The notes under the pieces: generated by a model
What the model was told of the DNA's origin: nothing
Databases searched by the model: none
What the model saw: the letters and a program-made list of their open reading frames with translations, nothing else
Part shown: positions 18,933 through 28,232 of the stretch, one piece after another
Layout: each line of letters begins with the position of its first letter
Position numbering within the stretch: the stretch's first letter is position 1
Position numbers and translations under genes: made by a program
Assembly: GCF_014851815.1 (NCBI RefSeq)
Contig: NZ_JACVAJ010000004.1
Span: 51,475 to 115,474, forward strand
Length of the DNA: 64,000 nt
Direction: 5' to 3'
DNA from: Pseudoxanthomonas sp. PXM01
GTDB taxonomy: Bacteria; Pseudomonadota; Gammaproteobacteria; Xanthomonadales; Xanthomonadaceae

Positions 18933-19895
18933 ATGCCGATGCCTCTGCCCACCTTCGACGACGTCCTCGCCGCTGCCGCCCGTATCGCCCCCCATGCCCA
19001 TGCCACCCCCGTCCTGCGCTCCCGCGCCCTGGACGCGATGGCCGGCTGCCAGCTCCATTTCAAGGCGGAGCCGCTGCAGCGGACGGGCGCCTTCAAGTTC
19101 CGAGGAGCCTGCAATGCGGTGTGGGCGCTGGACGATGCCTCGGCGGCACGTGGCGTGGTGACGCACTCGTCGGGCAACCACGGCGCAGCGCTGGCGCTGG
19201 CGGCGCGGACCCGCGGGATCGCCTGCCATGTCGTGGTGCCGGCGGGCGCGAACGCGGCGAAGCTCGCGAACATCGCCCGCTACGGCGCGCACCTGCACAC
19301 GTGTGCGGCGACCATCGACGCCCGCGAAGCCACCGCCGCCCGCGTGCAGGCCGACACCGGTGCCACCCTGATCCATCCTTACACCCATCCGCACGTGATC
19401 GCCGGCCAAGGCACGGCGGCACTGGAGCTGATCAATGCGCACGGGCCGCTGGAAGCCCTCGTGGCCCCTGTCGGGGGTGGCGGGCTGCTGTCGGGCACCG
19501 CGATCGCCGCCGCCGCCACGGCTCCCGGCTGTCGCATCGTGGGCGCCGAGCCGGAAGGTGCGGCCGATACCGCGACATCCCTCGCCGCGGGCGTGCGCCG
19601 CGTCGAGTTCGTGCCCGACACGGTCTGCGATGGCCTACGCGGCACCCTGGGCGAACCGAACTTCGATCTCCTGCAGACGCACCGGGTGGACGTCGTCACC
19701 GTCCCGGACCACGACACGCTCGTCGCCATGCGCCTGCTGTGGCAATGCCTGAAGCTGCTGGTGGAACCGTCCTCGGCGATCGCGCTGGCTGCGGTCCTGC
19801 AGGCACCCGAGCGATTCGCGGGCCAACGGGTCGGCGTGCTGCTATCCGGTGGCAATGTCGACCTGGATGCCCTGCCGTGGGAGCGCGCGGCATGA
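18933..19895 (+). CDS. PLP-dependent threonine/serine dehydratase or serine racemase-like enzyme
   Basis: A 320-residue fold-type II PLP enzyme. Lys55 in TGAFKFRGA is the Schiff-base lysine; SSGNHGAALALAAR binds substrate; VGGGGLLSG is the phosphate-binding glycine loop; LLSGGNVD is near the C-terminus. The length and the lack of a C-terminal ACT domain fit catabolic threonine dehydratase or serine racemase rather than the biosynthetic IlvA. The reaction would be deamination of Thr/Ser or racemisation; the sequence does not distinguish them. The downstream yfcF-type gene overlaps by four bases (ATGA). Confidence 0.85.
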   Translation: MPMPLPTFDDVLAAAARIAPHAHATPVLRSRALDAMAGCQLHFKAEPLQRTGAFKFRGACNAVWALDDASAARGVVTHSSGNHGAALALAARTRGIACHVVVPAGANAAKLANIARYGAHLHTCAATIDAREATAARVQADTGATLIHPYTHPHVIAGQGTAALELINAHGPLEALVAPVGGGGLLSGTAIAAAATAPGCRIVGAEPEGAADTATSLAAGVRRVEFVPDTVCDGLRGTLGEPNFDLLQTHRVDVVTVPDHDTLVAMRLLWQCLKLLVEPSSAIALAAVLQAPERFAGQRVGVLLSGGNVDLDALPWERAA

Positions 19896-20500
19896 ACGCA
19901 CACCGGCGCAAATCCAAACGCGGCGTCGTCGGCTGGGCCTGGCGCCTGCTGCTGCTTGCCGTGGTCTGGTTGGCCGGCGTGGCGGCCTACATCATCTGGG
20001 TGGGCCAGCGCGACGACGCCCAGCCAGCCGACGCCATCATCGTGCTCGGCGCGGCGGCCTACGACGCCAAGCCGTCGCCGGTGTTCGAGGAACGCATCCG
20101 CCACGGCATCGACCTCTACAAGCGCGGCCTGGCGCCGACGCTGATCTTCACCGGCGGCTATGGCGGCACCGGCGCACGCTTCTCCGAGTCGCAGGTCGCG
20201 CGCCGCTATGCGCTGCGCCAGGGCGTGCCGGAGAAGGCGATCCTGATCGAGTCGCTCTCGCGCAACACGCACGACAACCTGCGGCAGGCGCGAATTCTGA
20301 TGCAGCAGCACAAGCTGCACTCCGTCATCATCGTCAGCGATCCGCTGCACATGGCGCGCGCACTGCGCATCAGCCGCGACCTGGGTATCCGCTCGGTCGG
20401 CTCGCCCACGCCGACCAGCCGTTTCCGCAGCTTCGCCACGCGCTGGCGCTTCCTGCTGCAGGAAGTCTATTTCTTCCATCGCGACCGACTGCCGCGTTGA
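19892..20500 (+). CDS. YdcF/SanA-like DUF218 membrane-anchored protein
   Basis: A 202-residue protein with a basic N-terminus, one transmembrane helix (about residues 16-35) and a DUF218 domain: ADAIIVLGAAAYD, then LIFTGGYGG, ESLSRNTHDNLRQA, and VIIVSDPLHMARAL. The family includes YdcF, ElyC and SanA, which act in envelope or peptidoglycan-precursor related processes. It starts in a 4-base overlap with the dehydratase. The domain is expected in the periplasm. The function is not specific. Confidence 0.8.
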   Translation: MNAHRRKSKRGVVGWAWRLLLLAVVWLAGVAAYIIWVGQRDDAQPADAIIVLGAAAYDAKPSPVFEERIRHGIDLYKRGLAPTLIFTGGYGGTGARFSESQVARRYALRQGVPEKAILIESLSRNTHDNLRQARILMQQHKLHSVIIVSDPLHMARALRISRDLGIRSVGSPTPTSRFRSFATRWRFLLQEVYFFHRDRLPR

Positions 20501-20546
20501 CGGCGTGGCGTATGATCGTGGGGTCGTCCACCCCCCGGGAATCCGC

Positions 20547-20975
20547 ATGAAGATCGACGGCACGCGCCGGCAGGACCGCGCCACCGAGCTCGTCCTCAAC
20601 TACTACGCCGCTTTCAACCGCGGCGACTGGGAAAGCATGCTGGCCATGCTGACCGACGACGTGGTGCACGATCTCAACCAAGGCGCGCGCGAAACCGGCC
20701 GCGAGGCCTTCGCGACCTTTCTCGGGCGCATGAACGCCAGTTACCGCGAACAGCTGCGCGACATCGTGGTGCTGGTCACGCAGGACGGCCAGCATGCGGC
20801 TGCCGAATACATCGTGCATGGCGAGTACCACCACACCGACGAAGGCCTGCCTCCGGCGAACGGACAGACCTACGTGCTGCCGGGTGGCGCCTTCTTCGAC
20901 ATCCGCGACGACCGCATCGCACGCGTCACCAACTACTACAACCTGCAGGACTGGATCCGCCAGGTCGGCGGCTGA
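20547..20975 (+). CDS. SnoaL/NTF2-like (ketosteroid isomerase-related) protein
   Basis: A 142-residue single-domain protein with the cone-shaped NTF2-like pattern: LVLNYYAAFNRGDWESMLAMLTDDVVHD at the N-terminus, then EYIVHGEYHHTDEG and FFDIRDDRIARVTNYYNLQDWIRQ. Members include ketosteroid isomerase homologues and small hydrolases; the substrate is unknown. The ATG at 20547 follows a GGGAATCC stretch. It is 46 bases downstream of the DUF218 gene on the same strand and faces the biotin operon end-to-end. Confidence 0.8.
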   Translation: MKIDGTRRQDRATELVLNYYAAFNRGDWESMLAMLTDDVVHDLNQGARETGREAFATFLGRMNASYREQLRDIVVLVTQDGQHAAAEYIVHGEYHHTDEGLPPANGQTYVLPGGAFFDIRDDRIARVTNYYNLQDWIRQVGG

Positions 20976-20992
20976 CGCCGCCTCCCGCGCAA

Positions 20993-21892
20993 TTATTCGC
21001 CACGTCGTCGGATCGGAATCCTCGACAGCGGTACCGTCGCGATGTCTTCGCCCTGCCCCCGGATCGGCGCACCCGGCGGCGGCGCCCACGCATGCGCATA
21101 GATAACGTCCCACGTGCTCGGCAGCTTGCCGTCCTCGCGACGCAGCGGCTCGTAAGCGGTCGCCGCGGCGGCGAATCGTGCCCGTCCCGTCAAGGTATGG
21201 CGACGATGCTGCAGCGCGTTGGTAGCGCCCATCGCACGCAGCTCGCGCATCAAGGCGGGCAGGTCGTCGTAGGTCAGCGTGAAGCGGTCGCGATCGAGCA
21301 CCGGATCGCGGAACCCCGCCAGCATCAACGCGTCGCCGAACTGCGCGATCGGCGGGAACGGACTGACGTGCGGCGTGTCGTCGACGTGCGCGAAGGCATC
21401 GCGCAATTCCTGCAGCGTTTCCGGGCCGAATGTCGAGCACACCAGCAGGCCACCGGGCTTCAGGACGCGACGGAACCCGTTGAACGCGGCCGGCAGATCA
21501 TCCACCCACTGCAGGCTCAGGTTGCAGAACAGCACGTCGACGCTGCCCTCGGCCAGCGGCAGCGCGCGCAGGTCGGCGCAGACGCGCTGGAACGGCTTCC
21601 ACCAGCCCGACTGCTTCTTCGCTTCGCGCAGCATCGGCAGCGCCAGGTCCAATGCGATGACCTGCGCTTTTGGCCAGCGCTTGCGCATGGCGGCCGCCGC
21701 ATGGGCGGGGCCGCAGCCGACGTCCAGCACCACCTTCGGATCCGTTGCGTCCTGACCCTGTCGCAACGTCAGGTAGTCCAGCGACTCCATCAGACGCTTC
21801 TCGACTTCGTGCTGCAAGGCCGCCGCCGCGTCGTAGCCCGCGGCTGAGCGCGAGAACGCGCGGCGGATATGGCGCTGGTCGAAGGTAGTCAT
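20993..21892 (-). CDS. bioC: Malonyl-ACP O-methyltransferase BioC
   Basis: A 299-residue SAM-dependent methyltransferase that methylates the malonyl-ACP carboxyl group, disguising it for elongation to pimeloyl-ACP methyl ester. Motif I is VVLDVGCGPAHAA (about residues 54-66), and LFCNLSLQWVDDLPAAFNGFRRVLKPGGLLVCSTFGPETL is diagnostic for BioC. The C-terminal part is longer than in E. coli. The start ATG 21892 overlaps the bioH stop by four bases. It is the last gene of the bioB-bioF-bioH-bioC run. Confidence 0.92.
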   Translation of the reverse strand: MTTFDQRHIRRAFSRSAAGYDAAAALQHEVEKRLMESLDYLTLRQGQDATDPKVVLDVGCGPAHAAAAMRKRWPKAQVIALDLALPMLREAKKQSGWWKPFQRVCADLRALPLAEGSVDVLFCNLSLQWVDDLPAAFNGFRRVLKPGGLLVCSTFGPETLQELRDAFAHVDDTPHVSPFPPIAQFGDALMLAGFRDPVLDRDRFTLTYDDLPALMRELRAMGATNALQHRRHTLTGRARFAAAATAYEPLRREDGKLPSTWDVIYAHAWAPPPGAPIRGQGEDIATVPLSRIPIRRRGE

Positions 21893-22665
21893 GCGGCGAC
21901 ATCCTGCGGCAACGACTGCAGGAAGCGATCGACGTCGGCTGCGACGAGGTCGGCGTGCCCAAGGAACGGCGCATGTCCGCCGCCGGCGATCTCGACGAAC
22001 TGTGCGCCCGGCGCCATCTGCGCTGCTGCCCGCATCGCCTTCGACGGTACCAGCAGGTCGCGACGGCCCGCCAGCCATAGGCTGGGTACGGACAGCAGGG
22101 ACAGCGAAGCGCGCAGGTCCGACTGTTCAAGCAGTTGCAGGCCACTCTGCAATGCGGCCGGCGCAGGTTCGCCGCGCGCATACAGATCCTGCTTCAGCGT
22201 GCGCAGTTCGCTGCGGGCATGTTCGGACCCCATCGTATCCAGCGCCAGGAAGCGTTCCAGCGTGCCGGCGTAGTCGTTGCGAAGATCATCGCCGAACTGC
22301 GCGAACACGCTGGCGTCCACGGCATGCGGCCAGTCATCGCTCCGCACGAAGCGCGGCGTCGCGGCGATCATCGCCAGCCCACGCACCTGCGGCGACGAGG
22401 CGGCAGCATGCAACGCGAACAGACCGCCCAGTGACCATGCCAGCCAAGCGGCCGGCGGCGTGCGTGCGAGGATGGCCTGGACGGTGGCTTCCAGCGACAG
22501 CGCGACGTCGCTGTCGCGGCTATGGCCATGGCCGGGCAGGTCGACGAGATGCAGCGTGTAGCGACCGGACAGCCGCTGCACCAGCGGCGCGAACACCCCG
22601 CCATGCAGTGCCCAGCCGTGCAGCAGCACCAGAGACGGGCCACTGCCAAGAGTTTCGATATGCAT
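21889..22665 (-). CDS. bioH: Pimeloyl-ACP methyl ester carboxylesterase BioH
   Basis: A 258-residue alpha/beta hydrolase that removes the methyl ester from pimeloyl-ACP to release the biotin precursor. The oxyanion region is LLHGWALHGGVF, the nucleophile Ser78 is in AWSLGG, the Asp is in LAGRRDLLVP and the His is in AGGGHAPFLGH. Length equals E. coli BioH. It lies between bioF and bioC in the same direction. Confidence 0.93.
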   Translation of the reverse strand: MHIETLGSGPSLVLLHGWALHGGVFAPLVQRLSGRYTLHLVDLPGHGHSRDSDVALSLEATVQAILARTPPAAWLAWSLGGLFALHAAASSPQVRGLAMIAATPRFVRSDDWPHAVDASVFAQFGDDLRNDYAGTLERFLALDTMGSEHARSELRTLKQDLYARGEPAPAALQSGLQLLEQSDLRASLSLLSVPSLWLAGRRDLLVPSKAMRAAAQMAPGAQFVEIAGGGHAPFLGHADLVAADVDRFLQSLPQDVAA

Positions 22666-22719
22666 GCCGCGTATTGTCGCCGATCCCGCGTGATGCAGGA
22701 TCGCGGCGCGTGCATCCCG

Positions 22720-23919
22720 TCAGGCGACCGCGCCGTGGACGCGCTGCACGGCATCCCACGAACGCGCCAGCGTCGTCACCAGCCCGTCCACGTCCTGCAG
22801 CGAATGCAGCGCCGAGAGCGTTACCCGCAATCGCGCCTTGCCATCGGGCACGGTAGGCGGGCGGATCGCCGGCACCAGGTAGCCGGCGCTGTCGAGCGCG
22901 GCGGACAACGCCAGTGCATTGCCATCGCTGCCGCACAGCACCGGCTGGATCGGCGAGTCGGACGCCATCAGTTGCAGGCCGGCCCGCTGCGCGCCGCTGC
23001 GGAAGCGGTCCACCAGCGACTGCAGCTTCTCGCGGCGCCACTGGTCGCGACGCGCATGCTTGACTGCCACGCGGGTCGCCGCCGCCAGCGCGGGCGGCAT
23101 CGCGGTGGTGTAGATGTAGGGTCGCGCGGTTTCGGCCAGATGCTGGATCAGCGTTTCCTCGCCCACCACGACCGCGCCGTAACCGCCCAGCGCCTTGCCC
23201 AGGGTAACCAGTTGCAACGGCACGTCGGCCACGCCCATGCGGGCTTCCGCCACGCTGCCACGGCCTTCGGGACCCCGCACGCCGACGCCATGCGCATCGT
23301 CGACGAAGAACAGCGCCTGCTGCATGCGTGCGACCAGACTCAGCGACCGCAGCGGTGCACTGTCGCCATCCATGCTGAAGACACCGTCGGTGACCAGCAT
23401 CGCCGCACCCTCGGGTTGCAGCTTCAGCTGGCGCAAGGCGCCCTCGGGATCGAGGTGCGGATAGCGACGCAGCTTCGCGCCGGCCAGTCGGGTGGCGTCG
23501 AGCAGGCTGGCGTGGTTGAGGCGGTCCTGTACGCAGACGTCGCCGTCCTCCAGCAGCGCCTGCTGGACGGCCAGATTGGCGAGGAATCCGCTGCCGAACA
23601 ACAGCGCACGCGGATAGCCCAGCCAGTCGGCGATGTCGCGCTCCAGCCCCTCATGGGCCGCGTGGTGGCCGCTGACCAGATGCGATGCGCCGGCACCGGC
23701 GCCTTCGCGGGCAGCGGCATCCTGCAGCGCGTTGGTCACTTCGAACTGCTGCGCCAGGCCCAGGTAGTCGTTGCTGCTGAACTCGGTCAGCCAGCGGCCG
23801 TTGACCTCGACGCGGACACCATCACGGCGCGTGACGGTACGGCGCGTGCGCTGGCGGCCCAATGCGATGCGTTGCTGGCGCTGGGCGAGGATGCGGTCGT
23901 GCAGGTCGGTGCGGGTCAT
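22720..23919 (-). CDS. bioF: 8-amino-7-oxononanoate synthase BioF
   Basis: A 399-residue PLP-dependent alpha-oxoamine synthase that condenses pimeloyl-ACP with alanine. Visible are FSSNDYLGL (residues 48-55), [23 protein letters not shown], and the PLP lysine Lys242 in [17 protein letters not shown] 23919 gives the standard length; the frame extends upstream without similarity. It is 119 bases downstream of bioB. Confidence 0.94.
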   Translation of the reverse strand: MTRTDLHDRILAQRQQRIALGRQRTRRTVTRRDGVRVEVNGRWLTEFSSNDYLGLAQQFEVTNALQDAAAREGAGAGASHLVSGHHAAHEGLERDIADWLGYPRALLFGSGFLANLAVQQALLEDGDVCVQDRLNHASLLDATRLAGAKLRRYPHLDPEGALRQLKLQPEGAAMLVTDGVFSMDGDSAPLRSLSLVARMQQALFFVDDAHGVGVRGPEGRGSVAEARMGVADVPLQLVTLGKALGGYGAVVVGEETLIQHLAETARPYIYTTAMPPALAAATRVAVKHARRDQWRREKLQSLVDRFRSGAQRAGLQLMASDSPIQPVLCGSDGNALALSAALDSAGYLVPAIRPPTVPDGKARLRVTLSALHSLQDVDGLVTTLARSWDAVQRVHGAVA

Positions 23920-24038
23920 CGGCGTGGCCTGGCGAAAGGGGCGCCGGGGCGCATGACGGGCGGCCAGCGACGACGACACGCCGGCCGCGTTGCCGCGCCA
24001 GCGTCCTTTCGTCCGGTACTGCCCCCTGTTGCCCCGAC

Positions 24039-25115
24039 TTACGCCGCCCGGCCGCAGGACGGCTCGGAACGGGTGATGTCTGCGTGCACCGTACCGCTGC
24101 CCGGGGCATCGGTTCTGTGATGGTCGTGCACGTTTTCCACCTGCACCGCCATCGGCCGCAGTCCGAGACGGGCGAACAGGGCCTGATCGCGCTCGGTGTC
24201 CGGGTTGCCGGTGGTCAGCAGCTTCTCGCCGTAGAAGATCGAGTTGGCGCCGGCGAGGAAGCACAGCGCCTGCAGTTCGTCGCTCATCGCCTCGCGGCCG
24301 GCCGACAGGCGCACCATCGACGCCGGCATGACGATGCGGGCGACAGCGATCGTGCGCACGAACTCGAACGGGTCCAGCTCGGTGGTGCCATGCAACGGCG
24401 TGCCCGCCACCTGCACCAGCCGGTTGATCGGCACCGAATCCGGGTGCGACGGCAGGTTGGCCAGCGCCTGCAGGAGCCCGGCGCGCTGGTCGCGCGATTC
24501 GCCCATGCCGACGATGCCGCCGCAGCAGGTCTTCATGCCGGCGTCGCGCACGTGTTCCAGCGTGTCCAGGCGATCCTGGTATTGGCGGGTGTGGATGATG
24601 TCGCCGTAGAAGTCGGGCGCGGTGTCGAGGTTGTGGTTGTAGTAGTCCAGGCCGGCGTCCTTCAGCGCGTGCGCCTGATCGCCGCTCAGCATGCCGAGCG
24701 TGGCGCAGGTCTCCAGGCCCAGGGCCTTCACCCCCCGGATCATCTCGGCGACCTTCGGGATGTCGCGGTCTTTCGGTGAGCGCCAGGCCGCGCCCATGCA
24801 GAAGCGCGATGCGCCTGCCGCCTTCGCCTGCGCCGCCTTGGCGAGCACCTCGTCGGCATCCATCAGCTTCTGCGCCGACACCCCGGTGTCGTAGCGCTGT
24901 GCCTGCGGACAGTAGGCGCAATCTTCCGGGCAACCGCCGGTCTTCACCGACAGCAGGGTGGAGACCTGGACTTCGGCAGGGTCGAAGTGGGCGCGATGCA
25001 TCGTCGAGGCCCGATGCAGCAGCTCGGGAAACGGCAGGTCGAACAGGGCGAGCAGCTCGTCGCGCTGCCAGTCATGGCGCAGGACCGGCGCAACCGAAGA
25101 AATGTGAGCGGACAT
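24039..25115 (-). CDS. bioB: Biotin synthase BioB
   Basis: A 358-residue radical-SAM enzyme that inserts sulfur into dethiobiotin. The 4Fe-4S motif is Cys62-x3-Cys66-x2-Cys69 ([11 protein letters not shown]). The downstream [22 protein letters not shown] and [14 protein letters not shown] segments are family hallmarks. The ATG at 25115 follows GAGGTTGCG. It is the first gene of the biotin operon and is divergent from comF with only 61 bases between the two start codons. Confidence 0.95.
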   Translation of the reverse strand: MSAHISSVAPVLRHDWQRDELLALFDLPFPELLHRASTMHRAHFDPAEVQVSTLLSVKTGGCPEDCAYCPQAQRYDTGVSAQKLMDADEVLAKAAQAKAAGASRFCMGAAWRSPKDRDIPKVAEMIRGVKALGLETCATLGMLSGDQAHALKDAGLDYYNHNLDTAPDFYGDIIHTRQYQDRLDTLEHVRDAGMKTCCGGIVGMGESRDQRAGLLQALANLPSHPDSVPINRLVQVAGTPLHGTTELDPFEFVRTIAVARIVMPASMVRLSAGREAMSDELQALCFLAGANSIFYGEKLLTTGNPDTERDQALFARLGLRPMAVQVENVHDHHRTDAPGSGTVHADITRSEPSCGRAA

Positions 25116-25143
25116 CGCAACCTCAGGGGAATACAGTCGGGGA

Positions 25144-25172
25144 AGTCTGGAAACCGGGCCTCGCCCTGTCAA
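25144..25172 (-). promoter_or_regulatory. Probable bioB promoter
   Basis: On the minus strand, TTGACA (25172-25167) is followed after 17 bases by CAGACT (25149-25144), 29 bases before the bioB ATG. The -35 is perfect, the -10 moderate. It overlaps the region where the divergent comF promoter must lie. Inferred from sequence. Confidence 0.5.
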
Positions 25173-25176
25173 CCGC

Positions 25177-25238
25177 ATGGATGCGTCGAAAGTTGACGGC
25201 TGGTGGCAGCACGCCACCCGCCTGCTGCTCGCTCCGAG
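25177..25238 (+). pseudogene. comF: comF 5' fragment, cut off by the transposon
   Basis: ATG at 25177 opens 20 codons (start [10 protein letters not shown], end LLLAP) up to the transposon junction. Joined at CCGAG to the sequence after 49,976, the frame reads on as LLLAP-RCLICRERG, which is the normal start of ComF just before its zinc-binding cysteines. Unjoined, the frame continues 81 more codons into the left transposon end without similarity to anything. The insertion falls after codon 20. Confidence 0.85.
25234..25238. repeat. Target-site duplication, left copy (CCGAG)
   Basis: CCGAG directly precedes the transposon end TGTAGA. The same five bases directly follow the right end at 49,972-49,976. 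Five-base duplications are characteristic of Tn7-type transposition. Confidence 0.9.
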
Positions 25239-25465
25239 TGTAGATCCACACATAACGCGCGTCTTTTGTAGCCATAAGCCGAGAACAGAGGGGCCATATG
25301 GCGAGAATTCCTTGGATTGGCTAGGGCTACTGGTAGACGCGAACGAGGCCCCGGCCTCTGGAGCCATATGGCACGAATCGGCTCAAAGACGAGCCGTAAG
25401 TTCGGTCAAAAAGCAGGCGATTAGAAGCCTTAAGGGGAGTACTAAGCCCCATAAGGCAGGTATCG
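25239..25465 (+). repeat. Left transposon end with TnsB-type repeats
   Basis: Similar sites occur on the + strand: GCCATAAGCCGAGAAC (25271), GCCATATGGCGAGAATTCC (25293), GCCATATGGCACGAATCGG (25363), and a weaker CCATAAGGCAGGTATCG (25449). A degenerate copy (ACATAACGCGCG, near 25250) lies next to the terminus. The remainder of 25239-25651 holds no convincing gene. Confidence 0.75.
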
Positions 25466-25651
25466 TCCTGTTACGCCTTTGACAGCGTTGGCCAGCTCGT
25501 AGCTCACCGCGAAGCACGAGGCTTATCCACCCTGAACATGGTGGGCATTTGGTGTCGAGCTTACCGTCAGACACTCGAAAGCCAAGCGGGAGGAATGCCC
25601 ACTTGGCAATAATTTCCATTAAAACAAAGGGTTACACCGTTTCGGTGGCGC

Positions 25652-26620
25652 TCATTGCAAAGCCTCCGGCTTTATGAACCACTGAAGATTAGCGCCCTGC
25701 CTGGGGAATATCAACCCAGAGTAGGTTTGCCTAAACCAATGTCCGGAATTGTCCTTCGGATCCCGGTCAGGCTTAAACGCTCTTGGGAGCCCCGCTCGAT
25801 CAACCACTAGCACGAGCTTGTCTTGCGGAAACTCCCCCAACGAGATGCTCATTCCTAGACAAGGAACTATGAACCTATAGGAAGTGACGGCATCTCGCTT
25901 CAGCTCGATTTTTTTCTCAACGCGCCGCGTTAGAAGGAAGTCTTTGACCTCAGCATCAAAATTATGGGTATAGCTGGACCTTAGCACCCCGTCGCCGTCT
26001 AGCTTCGCCTCAAACTTCTCTTTGGGAATTCGCTCATCAGCTATCTCCAAATAAGTGAGTTCAGCGCCGGCTGCAGGCGTGTGAGGTGAACGCCACGACC
26101 ATAAGAAATCAAACGACTTGCGGCCCGGGCTAGGAATCACTGTGGCTTGAACTGTCTCTTCAACTTCAAGCAAACCGGTCGCCGCATCGAAAGACCTAAC
26201 TCTGATGATTACGTTCCAATCCTTGTATACGTAACCATGCTTGAAGTCTAAATACTCCGAGAGCAACTCCGCTCCAACAGCCCCCTGAAGAGTCGGAGAC
26301 TCTGAAGCAAGCAAAGCATTCAAAGTTCTAGTACATATCTGCGCAAGATCATTTCTGGACTTGAGATGTTTGTCATCGTAGAAAACATCTACGATTCTCG
26401 AGATGAACATCTCGGTGAACGTGCTTGATCTTATGACGGCACCCGCAACGCCAGATGCGAGGACAACCGAGGCTATCGTGCGAACAGACGCCTTTAGCTC
26501 ATCGCTACCGATTGCTGGCGAAAGCAGGATCGCCGTCATGCTGGCGATCGTCAGCGCCCAGACCCAATGATTCTGCACAAATTCCTTTCCAGCCTTCAAC
26601 CAGCCAAAAAATGTTGGCAT
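25652..26620 (-). CDS. Two-helix membrane protein of unknown function
   Basis: A 322-residue protein with two closely spaced transmembrane helices near the N-terminus (about residues 18-35 and 46-65, the second with a short SGVAGAV turn). A predicted soluble domain of about 250 residues follows, rich in alternating hydrophobic residues (VTSYRFIVPCLGMSISLGEF, KLVLVVDRAGLPRAFKPD). The start at 26620 (MPTFFGWLKAGKEF) has an AAGGGT ribosome-binding site; a longer start exists 20 codons upstream. It is divergent from the exported protease gene. The family is not recognised. A 2TM-plus-sensor layout occurs in several defence effectors, but this is only an analogy. Confidence 0.6.
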   Translation of the reverse strand: MPTFFGWLKAGKEFVQNHWVWALTIASMTAILLSPAIGSDELKASVRTIASVVLASGVAGAVIRSSTFTEMFISRIVDVFYDDKHLKSRNDLAQICTRTLNALLASESPTLQGAVGAELLSEYLDFKHGYVYKDWNVIIRVRSFDAATGLLEVEETVQATVIPSPGRKSFDFLWSWRSPHTPAAGAELTYLEIADERIPKEKFEAKLDGDGVLRSSYTHNFDAEVKDFLLTRRVEKKIELKRDAVTSYRFIVPCLGMSISLGEFPQDKLVLVVDRAGLPRAFKPDRDPKDNSGHWFRQTYSGLIFPRQGANLQWFIKPEALQ

Positions 26621-26793
26621 TACCCTTCTCCATCCCCAGTTTCTCAAGCCTACACACTTCCAGCCCCCACAACGACGCATAATTTAGTAAGCGCATTTAC
26701 ATGGCGTAATTCTAGTTATCAAATAAAAGTTGATGTCCCCTCGGCCTTCAATTCCCGTTCTAGCGGATAGGCATACTGAGCGGGAGCCTGCCA

Positions 26794-28221
26794 ATGAACT
26801 GGCGAGACGTATTTGCAGTTGCTCTAATCGCGTCCTTAGGGGCCTCCCTGCTGCGAGCAGATGCCCAAGTCCCAGCGCCGGAGGCCCAGAAATCAAAACT
26901 AGCTAGCTGGAAGCTGGACGACGCTCCGCTCAACGATCAAGAAGTTGCTTCTTTACTCCAATCACTGAAGCGACTTCCGTCCGGTCAAGACAAGCTTCTT
27001 GTAGCCCTACCCAGCGAGCCAACTACGGCGGATGAAGAACTGCAGACAGCGCTATCGACTCGGAAGAACGATTCTACGCGGTACTACCAATTTGAAGATG
27101 TGAGCCTCGAAGAAATTAAAAAAGGGATACCTTCAGAGCTTCTATCCAAGAATTTAAGCACCACGGAATTCGTAATTGATCAGCCAAGAGGCGGCGATCC
27201 CAGGGTCCAGCACACTATTGGAGGCATTGTGGGGACCGACGTTCTCAAGGCCTTCAATATTCAGCTGCAGCAGCCGAAAGGCGGAGGACACGGAGGAAAA
27301 CTCCAAGGCGACCCCAGATGCATAGTTGCTTCCAACGATCTTGGTCGCAAGAAGAGCATTTCAGACGCGCTAGGTCGACTCGCCACACCGGAGGAAAAGT
27401 TCAGTGCGATGGAGTACGTGAAGCATTGCATGACTCCAATCGCGGACATAGATCTCGAGGAAACAACACCATCGTTCATTAGATCCTCCGACCCTCGTCG
27501 GATTATGGGCGTGTTTGAGTATGCAGCCCCATCAAAAGAACCAGCTTTCTGCAGTGGATTCTTTATCAGTTCCACAAGGGTAATGACTGCTCGCCATTGC
27601 TTCTACTTGCAGCTAAAAGCTAGCTCGCAAAGTCCAAACCACGCAAAACTTCAATCTGGGCAGATCATCTTTCGTAGGCTGACGCCTCCCTACGAGCAGG
27701 TGTTGCTGAGAGAGGAGGTTTCTGAGCGCCGACAGGCATTCTTCCAAGGTTCCGCGGGCAAAACGAGTATCCAAGCACAAGAAGATTTTCTAGTGCTCGA
27801 AACTCAATCGCCCGTAGGAAACTTACCAGCTGTTGATTTTGTGATTAGTACGGCAATGCGAACTCCCACTTGGATCGCGGGACCTGCAGTTGTGGAATCT
27901 AAACAAAGTCTGCCCAGCTCCGTTGGGACGATAGGCTGGGGATCTGGTTTAGAGTGCTCAGCATTCAGCGTTGATGCGAACTGCATGGCGCACATATGTC
28001 AAGCCGTCACATCCTTCAGTGGAGCGCCGTTGATCGATCCTAGCTCCTCAAGAGACAGCGTAAAGATACTCGGGATGCACCTAGGCCCTTATCAGACTAT
28101 GAGCGCAGAGTGTCCTTTCCCCAAGTCCATGTCTGACACGAGCAAACAAGCCATCAATAGAGCTAACGGCGCAATATCTGGCAGCCGACTAAGAGTCGGA
28201 CTTCGTGAGTATTACAACTAA
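26794..28221 (+). CDS. Exported trypsin-like (S1) serine protease
   Basis: A 475-residue protein with a signal peptide (about residues 1-24, ending ADA). About 210 residues of unknown N-terminal region are followed by a chymotrypsin-fold protease domain with the triad His268 (MTARHCF), Asp331 (QEDFLVLE) and Ser409 (SFSGAPLI). Paired cysteines (for example FCSGF, CSAFSVDANCMAHIC) suggest disulfides and a periplasmic or extracellular location. The nucleophile motif is FSGAP rather than GDSGGP, as in divergent bacterial S1 enzymes. The ATG has a GGGAG ribosome-binding site. It is followed after 11 bases by another exported protein, so the two form an operon. Confidence 0.75.
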   Translation: MNWRDVFAVALIASLGASLLRADAQVPAPEAQKSKLASWKLDDAPLNDQEVASLLQSLKRLPSGQDKLLVALPSEPTTADEELQTALSTRKNDSTRYYQFEDVSLEEIKKGIPSELLSKNLSTTEFVIDQPRGGDPRVQHTIGGIVGTDVLKAFNIQLQQPKGGGHGGKLQGDPRCIVASNDLGRKKSISDALGRLATPEEKFSAMEYVKHCMTPIADIDLEETTPSFIRSSDPRRIMGVFEYAAPSKEPAFCSGFFISSTRVMTARHCFYLQLKASSQSPNHAKLQSGQIIFRRLTPPYEQVLLREEVSERRQAFFQGSAGKTSIQAQEDFLVLETQSPVGNLPAVDFVISTAMRTPTWIAGPAVVESKQSLPSSVGTIGWGSGLECSAFSVDANCMAHICQAVTSFSGAPLIDPSSSRDSVKILGMHLGPYQTMSAECPFPKSMSDTSKQAINRANGAISGSRLRVGLREYYN

Positions 28222-28232
28222 GGAGCATAGTA